From contig JAISZQ010000351.1 in assembly GCA_031269165.1 (NCBI GenBank), positions 1 to 17,662 of the forward strand: a stretch of DNA of 17,662 bases, read 5' to 3'. A program made the position numbers and the translations under genes. The stretch is from Spirochaetaceae bacterium. Its GTDB lineage: Bacteria; Spirochaetota; Spirochaetia; Treponematales; Breznakiellaceae. Positions 13,522-17,662 of the stretch are shown one piece after another; position 1 is the first letter of the stretch, and each line of letters begins with the position of its first letter. The notes beneath the pieces were generated by a model. That model did not search any database. It worked only from the letters and a program-made list of their open reading frames with translations, and was not told the origin of the DNA.

Positions 13522-15762
13522 ATGCTGTTGAGAGAACTGCCCGGGAGCGTCAAACTTTCAGAAGTAAAAGGGGCCGGTTCCAAGACGGCCGCGCTCCTCG
13601 CCCGGCTCGACATTTCCAACGTTGCCGCGCTTCTCACCCACTATCCGCGTGAATACGAAGACCGGACGGCGATGACCCCTCTCGCGGATTATGACAAGAA
13701 AAAAAACATCTTCGTCGAGGCGGTCGTCCTCAGAAAAGAGTGGTTCGGGTTTGGCCGCCAAAAAACGTTAAAAATATATATAGAAGATTCCAGCGCGTGC
13801 GCCTCCCTCGTCTGTTTCGGGCGGTCGGCGTATCTGGATAAGGCTGTCGAAACGGGCGACACAATAAAGGTTTTCGGGCACTTTTACTACAAATACGGTG
13901 AGCTGCAATCCTCGTCCTTTGATCTGTCCTTTGGAGCGGGCGCGAAACACGGCCAATCTCTGCTCCCCGTCTATCCGCTGACTGAGGGGTTGACGCAAAA
14001 CACGTTGCGCCGCCTCGTCCAAAACGCGCTTGAGTTATGCGCCAAAAAAATTGACGACGAAATCCCCGCCGCCGTCATCGAGCGCGAGCATTTTCCCCAC
14101 AAAAAAGACGCGCTTATGGCTATCCACTTCCCCAAGACGGAGGAAGAGGCGCACAAGGCGCGGGAAATGCTTATCTACGAGGAACTGTACAAACTGCAAC
14201 TCGCGCTGATGAAGCGGGCCGCAGCCCGCAAAAGGCCCCGCAGGGGCTTCCAAGAGCCCCTCGTCGCAGAAAACCAACGGCCCCCCTTCGGGGGGAGAGA
14301 AAGCGTTCTGGCGGGGACAGCCCCTTCCGGTGGGGACAACCCCCTCCGGCGGGGACAACCCCCTCCAGCGGGGACAGGCCCCTCCGATGGGGACAGGCCC
14401 CTCCAACAGGGACGCTCCCTTCCCCCGAAGGGGGAGCCGTTGCCATTACTGACCCCATCGCGCCCAAGGGAAGCCCCTGCGGGGCCCCCTGTGGGGCTGC
14501 AAAACAGGTTGCGCGAGCGGTTGCCTTTTCAGTTGACCGAGGGTCAGGAGGCCGCCGTGAGCGAGATCAACGCCGACATCGCAAGCGGCATCCCGATGGA
14601 GCGGCTCTTGCAAGGCGACGTCGGGTCGGGGAAAACGCTCGTCTCGTTTATGGCGGCACTTGAGGTGATTGAGGCGGGCGGCACGGCGGCACTGATGGCC
14701 CCGACAGAACTGCTTGCCCGCCAGCACGCGGAAAACGCTGCCGCCTTGCTGGAACCGCTCGGTGTGCGCGTGGCTTTTCTTACCGGAAACGTTGTCTCGA
14801 AGAGCCGCCGCAATCTGCTTGCCGCGCTCGCTTCCGGCGAGATCGATTTCGTGGTTGGCACCCACGCGCTCTTTTCGGAAGACGTGGTCTACAAAAACCT
14901 CCGCCTCGTCATCATCGACGAACAGCACCGTTTCGGCATCGAACAGCGGCAGTCCATCGTGCGTAAAGGCGCGGAAAAGCCGCACCTCCTCATGATGAGC
15001 GCGACTCCCATCCCGCGCACCCTCGCGCTCACCGCCTTTGGCGACTGGGACGTGTCCGTCATCAAGGGAATGCCCCACGGGCGGCTTCCCATCGAGACCC
15101 ACCTTGCGCGGGAAAGCAACGCGGCGAAAGTCTACGAGGCGGTGCGGAAGGAGTTGCAAAAGGGCCATCAAGCCTACTTTGTCTACCCGCTTATCGAGAA
15201 AAAAGAAGAAGCCCAGCCGACCTCACTCTACGCCGCAGACCTGAAAGACTGCACCGGCGCCTACGAGGACTTATCGAAACGGGTCTTTTCCGACTATACC
15301 ATCGCGCTCCTCCACTCGCAGATTGACGAGGAAGAAAAACGCCTCATCATGGAACGCTTTCGCAAGGGGGAAATCGCCGTCCTCGTTGCGACCAGCGTCG
15401 TCGAAGTCGGCGTCGACGTGCCCAACGCCACCTGCATGGTGATCGAACACGCCGAACGCTTCGGCCTTTCCGCCCTCCACCAGTTGCGGGGCCGTGTCGG
15501 ACGGGGGGCCGCGCAGTCCTACTGCTTCCTCATCTACATCGACAACTACACCGAAGAGATGCGCGACCGCCTCCTCATCATGCACAAGACCAACGACGGC
15601 TTCGTCATCGCCGAGGAAGACCTGAAAATTCGCGGCCCCGGCCAAATCCTCGGCACAGGTCAATCCGGCTTCATGAAACTGGGCTTGGCCGACCCCATCC
15701 GCGACAGTGCCATCCTGAAAAAAGCCCGCGAGGACGCATACGAAGCCGCCTTTGCCCCTTAG
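13522..15762 (+). CDS. recG: ATP-dependent DNA helicase RecG with a repeat-derived internal insertion
   Basis: About 746 aa, a fork-reversal helicase for repair of stalled replication. The N-terminal wedge/OB region occupies about residues 1-235. Helicase motifs follow: Q-like LPFQLTEGQ (334-342), Walker A GDVGSGKT (365-372), APTELLARQH (393-402), DEQHRFG (466-472), SATPIPRT (493-500) and QLRGRVGRG (654-662). Residues about 240-327 are Pro/Gly/Arg-rich, match no RecG domain, and are encoded by repeat DNA (14234-14486) placed exactly in the linker between wedge and helicase domains; without them the length is near the usual 660-690. The C-terminus ends soon after KKAREDAYEAAFAP, probably some residues short, at a B-type repeat junction. 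Start ATG 13522 has GAGG eight bases upstream. Confidence 0.95.
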   Translation: MLLRELPGSVKLSEVKGAGSKTAALLARLDISNVAALLTHYPREYEDRTAMTPLADYDKKKNIFVEAVVLRKEWFGFGRQKTLKIYIEDSSACASLVCFGRSAYLDKAVETGDTIKVFGHFYYKYGELQSSSFDLSFGAGAKHGQSLLPVYPLTEGLTQNTLRRLVQNALELCAKKIDDEIPAAVIEREHFPHKKDALMAIHFPKTEEEAHKAREMLIYEELYKLQLALMKRAAARKRPRRGFQEPLVAENQRPPFGGRESVLAGTAPSGGDNPLRRGQPPPAGTGPSDGDRPLQQGRSLPPKGEPLPLLTPSRPREAPAGPPVGLQNRLRERLPFQLTEGQEAAVSEINADIASGIPMERLLQGDVGSGKTLVSFMAALEVIEAGGTAALMAPTELLARQHAENAAALLEPLGVRVAFLTGNVVSKSRRNLLAALASGEIDFVVGTHALFSEDVVYKNLRLVIIDEQHRFGIEQRQSIVRKGAEKPHLLMMSATPIPRTLALTAFGDWDVSVIKGMPHGRLPIETHLARESNAAKVYEAVRKELQKGHQAYFVYPLIEKKEEAQPTSLYAADLKDCTGAYEDLSKRVFSDYTIALLHSQIDEEEKRLIMERFRKGEIAVLVATSVVEVGVDVPNATCMVIEHAERFGLSALHQLRGRVGRGAAQSYCFLIYIDNYTEEMRDRLLIMHKTNDGFVIAEEDLKIRGPGQILGTGQSGFMKLGLADPIRDSAILKKAREDAYEAAFAP
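14234..14486 (+). repeat. In-frame composite repeat insertion inside recG
   Basis: The ends are perfect 18-base inverted repeats: GGCCCCGCAGGGGCTTCC (14234-14251) and its complement (14469-14486). Further in is a second pair: CAACGGCC...CTTCGGGGGG (14275-14295) and CCCCCGAAG...GCCGTTG (14422-14442). Each half is a B-type element: the right half in reverse matches the copy at 17056 over about 26 bases (from GGCCCCGCAGGGG to TTGGGCG). Between them lies a 19-base tandem array. The frame of recG is preserved across it. Confidence 0.85.
14313..14426 (+). repeat. 19-bp tandem array in recG
   Basis: Units start at 14313, 14332, 14351, 14370, 14389 and 14408 with the consensus GGGGACAacCCCCTCCggc; the last is degenerate. 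As 19 is not a multiple of 3, successive units are read in different frames (GGDNPL, RGQPPP, GTGPSD, GDRPLQ), and none creates a stop in this path. Confidence 0.9.
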
Positions 15763-15827
15763 CCACCTGCCGTGGAGGCCCTTGGGCATATCGTGAGGGG
15801 AACGGGCATCGGGCTCCCCTACGGGGA
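15763..15827 (+). repeat. B-type repeat abutting the recG stop
   Basis: AGCCACCTGCCGTGGAGG follows directly on the recG coding sequence, and its first bases supply AG of the TAG stop. It continues TTGGGCATATCG and ends with a CCCC-TAC-GGGG hairpin. The same head occurs at 10210 and, without the first bases, at 119. Confidence 0.75.
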
Positions 15828-15977
15828 CAAAACCATGCGGTGCATGGTGGCCAAGCGTTGCTTGGCTTAGTGGGCGTACCCCAAGCGTACATGGATGGAC
15901 GCATTGCGGAGTACGCCCCGGCCCGGAAGCCCGAAGCAGGACGCGGAGGGCTGTAGGGAACCCCCCGCAACGCCCCC
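15828..15977. other. Non-coding stretch with three successive hairpins
   Basis: No gene is supported. CCATGC-ggt-GCATGG (15833-15847), GCCAAGC-gtt-GCTTGGC (15850-15866) and GGGCGTAC/GTACGCCC (15872-15879 / 15911-15918) follow each other closely. The stretch ends in the C-type core CCCCCCGCAACGCCCCCC (from 15961). Unlike the neighbouring elements, the hairpin part occurs once in the window. Confidence 0.55.
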
Positions 15978-16058
15978 CGTCATTGCGAGCGTAGCGAAGC
16001 AATCCAGAGGGAGAACGCCCCCGTCTGGATTGCTTCACCCTTCGGGTTCGCAATGACG
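15978..16058. repeat. A-type palindromic element
   Basis: Left arm CGTCATTGCGAGCGTAGC, right arm ending GGTTCGCAATGACG, with the ACCCTTCGGGTT mini-stem in the right arm and a loop AGGGAGAACGCCCCCGT. Confidence 0.85.
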
Positions 16059-16090
16059 ATTCTCCCCCCGTCATTGCGGGCGAGCCCCTC

Positions 16091-16188
16091 CGTCATTGCG
16101 AGCAAAGCGAAGCAATCCAGCGTGAATGCCTTCCCCGTCTGGATTGCTTCGCCAACGGCAACCCTGTTGCCGCCGTCTCGCAATGACG
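16091..16188. repeat. A-type palindromic element with extended right arm
   Basis: Left arm CGTCATTGCGAGCAAAGC. The right arm carries an extra mini-stem GGCAAC-cct-GTTGCC before CTCGCAATGACG. It is the last repeat before the toxin gene. Confidence 0.85.
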
Positions 16189-16213
16189 ACTCTGCAACGA
16201 ACCTCAACGAGCC

Positions 16214-16242
16214 TTGACGACAGGCGATTCATAAACTATATT
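16214..16242 (+). promoter_or_regulatory. Promoter of the toxin-antitoxin pair
   Basis: TTGACG (16214-16219), 17 bases, TATATT (16237-16242). The predicted start of transcription (about 16248-16249) falls on the best GTG start of the toxin, so the message may be leaderless. Confidence 0.55.
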
Positions 16243-16248
16243 AATTAT

Positions 16249-16536
16249 GTGGAGATACGGGAAACAGAAACTTTTCGAAAATGGTTTTCAGGGCTCAGAG
16301 ACGGCCTGGCAAAAAGGCGCATTGACATGAGGATTAAACGCCTTGCTATGGGAAACCCCGGAGATGTGGCGTCGGCCGGCGAGGGCGTTTCTGAAATGCG
16401 TATCTTTTATGGGCCGGGTTACCGGGTATACTTCAAAGATACCGGCAAAGAAATAATCATCCTGCTTTGCGGCGGCGATAAATCCACCCAGAGCGCGGAC
16501 ATTGAAAAGGCCAGAGACTTGGCAAGGGACTACTGA
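16249..16536 (+). CDS. Addiction-module killer protein, RelE/HigB superfamily (HI1419 type)
   Basis: About 95 aa. The sequence EIRETETFRKWFSGLRD...RIKRLAMGNPGDVASAGEGVSEMRI...GPGYRVYF...ILLCGGDKSTQSADIEKARDLA is a full match to the TIGR02683 / Gp49-like family, whose members are mRNA-interferase toxins of type II modules. The toxin gene comes first, two bases before the antitoxin, as usual for this family. The start is uncertain: GTG 16249 fits family length and a nearby promoter but has no Shine-Dalgarno motif. An upstream ATG (16183) lies in repeat DNA and would add non-family residues. Confidence 0.9.
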   Translation: MEIRETETFRKWFSGLRDGLAKRRIDMRIKRLAMGNPGDVASAGEGVSEMRIFYGPGYRVYFKDTGKEIIILLCGGDKSTQSADIEKARDLARDY

Positions 16537-16538
16537 TT

Positions 16539-16826
16539 ATGGAAAAGACCTACACATGGGACATGGCGGACCATATCCAAACAAAAGAGGCGGTGATCGA
16601 GTATCTTGAGGCGGCTATCGAGGAACATGATACCGAACTCCTTCTTGAAGTGATCGGAGACATAGCCCGCTCAGAGGGTATGGCGAAGATCGCGGATGAA
16701 GCCGGGGGGAATCGGGAACGCCTTTCCCCCTCACGTTCCCGCGAGGAGAACCGTTCGTTTGTGGCGATAGCCCATGTTCTTGACGTTCTTGGTTACCGCA
16801 TACAGGTGCTGCCCAAAATGATGTGA
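16539..16826 (+). CDS. Addiction-module antidote protein, HigA-like (HI1420 type)
   Basis: About 95 aa. TWDMADHIQTKEAVIEYLEA, LLLEVIGDIARSEGMAKIADEA and FVAIAHVLDVLGYRIQVLP match the TIGR02684 antidote family, which binds the toxin and represses its own operon through an Xre-type helix-turn-helix. The recognition-helix region, usually like GLSRESLYKALS, reads GGNRERLSPSRSREEN here, with a proline in the middle. This could weaken DNA binding while leaving toxin binding intact, or reflect decay. Start ATG 16539 lies two bases after the toxin stop with AAGGG upstream, so translation is probably coupled. Confidence 0.88.
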   Translation: MEKTYTWDMADHIQTKEAVIEYLEAAIEEHDTELLLEVIGDIARSEGMAKIADEAGGNRERLSPSRSREENRSFVAIAHVLDVLGYRIQVLPKMM

Positions 16827-16953
16827 TCACAGGCCTTTTTCCCACGCCCCCCGTCTGGATTGCTTCACCAACGGCAACCCTGTTGCCGCCGCCTCGCAAT
16901 GACAACTCTGCCGCGAACCGAGCGAGCCTCCCGTCATTGCGCCCGTCACCCCC

Positions 16954-17047
16954 CGTCATTGCGAGCAAAGCGAAGCAATCCAGAGGGAGAACGCCCCCCG
17001 TCTGGATTGCTTCGCCAACGGCAAATTGCCGCGGGTTCGCAATGACG
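16954..17047. repeat. A-type palindromic element
   Basis: Left arm CGTCATTGCGAGCAAAGC and a loop close to that of 15978-16058. The right arm has a GGCAA-att-TTGCC type mini-stem and ends GGTTCGCAATGACG. Confidence 0.85.
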
Positions 17048-17055
17048 ATGCCCCC

Positions 17056-17123
17056 GGCCCCGCAGGGGCTTCCCTTGGGCGTATCGCACCGCGAACGGGT
17101 ATCGGCCCCCCTTCGGGGGGAGA
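17056..17123 (+). repeat. B-type repeat element
   Basis: GGCCCCGCAGGGGCTTCC, then CTTGGGCGTATCGCACC, then the hairpin GGCCCCCcttcGGGGGGAGAG. It is the best intact relative of the two arms inserted in recG. Confidence 0.8.
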
Positions 17124-17133
17124 GCAAGCCCCT

Positions 17134-17229
17134 CGTCATTGCGAGCGGGCGGCACATTGCCGAGCGAAGCAATCCGGCGAGAACGCCCCTCGTCTGGATT
17201 GCTTCGCCGCTTCGCGGCTCGCAATGACG
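17134..17229. repeat. A-type palindromic element with extended left arm
   Basis: CGTCATTGCGAGCGGGCGG with the CACATTGCCG mini-stem, then GAAGCAATCCGG. Right arm CTGGATTGCTTC and CTCGCAATGACG. It is the sister of the copy at 10311-10406. Confidence 0.85.
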
Positions 17230-17302
17230 ACCCTGCCACGAACCACGCGAACCAACGCGAGCAACCCATCATTGCGAGCAAGCCTCCCGCCATTGCGGCG
17301 AG

Positions 17303-17314
17303 CCCCCCCCCCCC
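17303..17314. repeat. Poly-C (12) tract
   Basis: Twelve C in repeat DNA immediately before a tandem A-type element; the last C is also the first base of that element. Confidence 0.9.
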
Positions 17315-17662
17315 GTCATTGCGAGGGCGTAGCCCGAAGCAATCCAGGGGAAGCCGTCCCTGTCTGGATTGCTTCACCAACGGCAACTATGTTGCCGCGG
17401 GTTCGCAATGACGATCTCGCCCGTCATTGCGAGCGGAGCGAAGCAATCCAGGGGGAACCGTCCCTGTCTGGATTGCTTCACCAACGGCAACTATGTTGCC
17501 GCAGGTTCGCAATGACCATCTCGCCTGTCATAGCGGGCGAGCCGCCCGTCATTGCGAGCGGAGCGAAGCAATCCAGGGGAAGCCATCCCTGTCTGGATTG
17601 CTTCACCAACGGCAACTATGTTGCCGCGGGTTCGCAATGACGATCTCGCCCGTCATTGCGAG
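17314..17662. repeat. Tandem A-type elements (three complete, one cut by the window end)
   Basis: Units begin at 17314, 17422, 17547 and 17651. They share the loop GGGGAAGCCRTCCCTGT (with minor changes) and the right-arm mini-stem GGCAAC-tat-GTTGCC followed by the tail CGATCTCGCC. Spacings of 108, 125 and 104 bases show that they multiplied recently, probably by local duplication. Confidence 0.85.

Larger units (their letters stand above)
16827..17662. repeat. Repeat cluster reaching the window end
   Basis: No gene is supported; all open frames are repeat translations. Contents in order: a right-half A element (16852-16904), arm fragments, a full A element (16954-17047), a B element (about 17056-17123), a full A element with extended left arm (17134-17229), fragments, a run of 12 C (17303-17314), then three tandem A elements (17314-17413, 17422-17517, 17547-17642) and the start of another at 17651. 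Confidence 0.85.

Noticed and set aside
14446..15171. A 241-residue open frame on the minus strand
   Set aside because: It is antisense to the RecG helicase motifs and shows no protein family features.
16822..16831. TGTGATCACA at the antitoxin stop as a CRP site or terminator
   Set aside because: CRP sites need six bases between the half-sites, and a 10-base palindrome without a loop or strong stem is too weak for a terminator.
17314..17662. CRISPR array
   Set aside because: The regularly spaced units are 95-125 bp palindromes with almost identical loops; there are no short direct repeats with unique spacers and no cas genes.

Overview
The window looks like a chromosomal piece of a GC-rich host-associated spirochaete, most likely a gut Treponema relative. 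The strongest evidence is one reading frame that joins cytidylate kinase to ribosomal protein S1, a fusion known from Treponema (T. pallidum TP0279). Long poly-G/poly-C tracts, common in treponemes, support this. Species cannot be named from the sequence alone.

Layout. 1-455: degenerate palindromic repeats. 456-3699 (minus strand): a CUT1-type sugar ABC importer, with a substrate-binding lipoprotein followed by two permeases and no ATPase gene. The lipoprotein frame is broken at a run of 12 G, and a textbook promoter with phased A-tracts lies upstream. 4109-10062 (minus strand): a tightly packed cluster in the order TPR/membrane protein, cmk-rpsA fusion, PspF-like sigma-54 activator, membrane-anchored TPR protein, lipoprotein; the last three are joined by 1- and 4-base overlaps. 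10063-10831: a divergent control region whose left part is filled with repeats. 10832-15762 (plus strand): yebC, ruvC, a YggT-family membrane protein and recG, separated or invaded by repeats. 16249-16826: a HI1419/HI1420-type toxin-antitoxin pair bracketed by repeats. 16827-17662: almost pure repeat sequence, running off the window.

The most unusual part is a community of at least four small repeat families. A is a roughly 80-125 bp palindromic element with CGTCATTGCGAG outer arms and GAAGCAATCCAG inner arms (12 complete or near-complete copies plus partial ones). B carries a CACCTGCCGTGG... or GGCCCCGCAGGGG... head and a GGCCCCCcttcGGGGGG hairpin tail. C is GC-rich and ends in a terminator-like hairpin. 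D is a palindrome rich in ATGGAA/TTCCAT words. They share a C4-N3-G4 mini-hairpin, nest in one another, and have entered genes: recG carries an about 253-bp in-frame insertion made of two inverted B-type arms around a 19-bp tandem array, recG appears to stop at a B-element junction, and the probable ruvC start codon lies in a mini-hairpin. Other points of interest are an internal ribosome-binding site that could release free S1 from the fusion gene, and a toxin promoter that predicts a leaderless GTG start.
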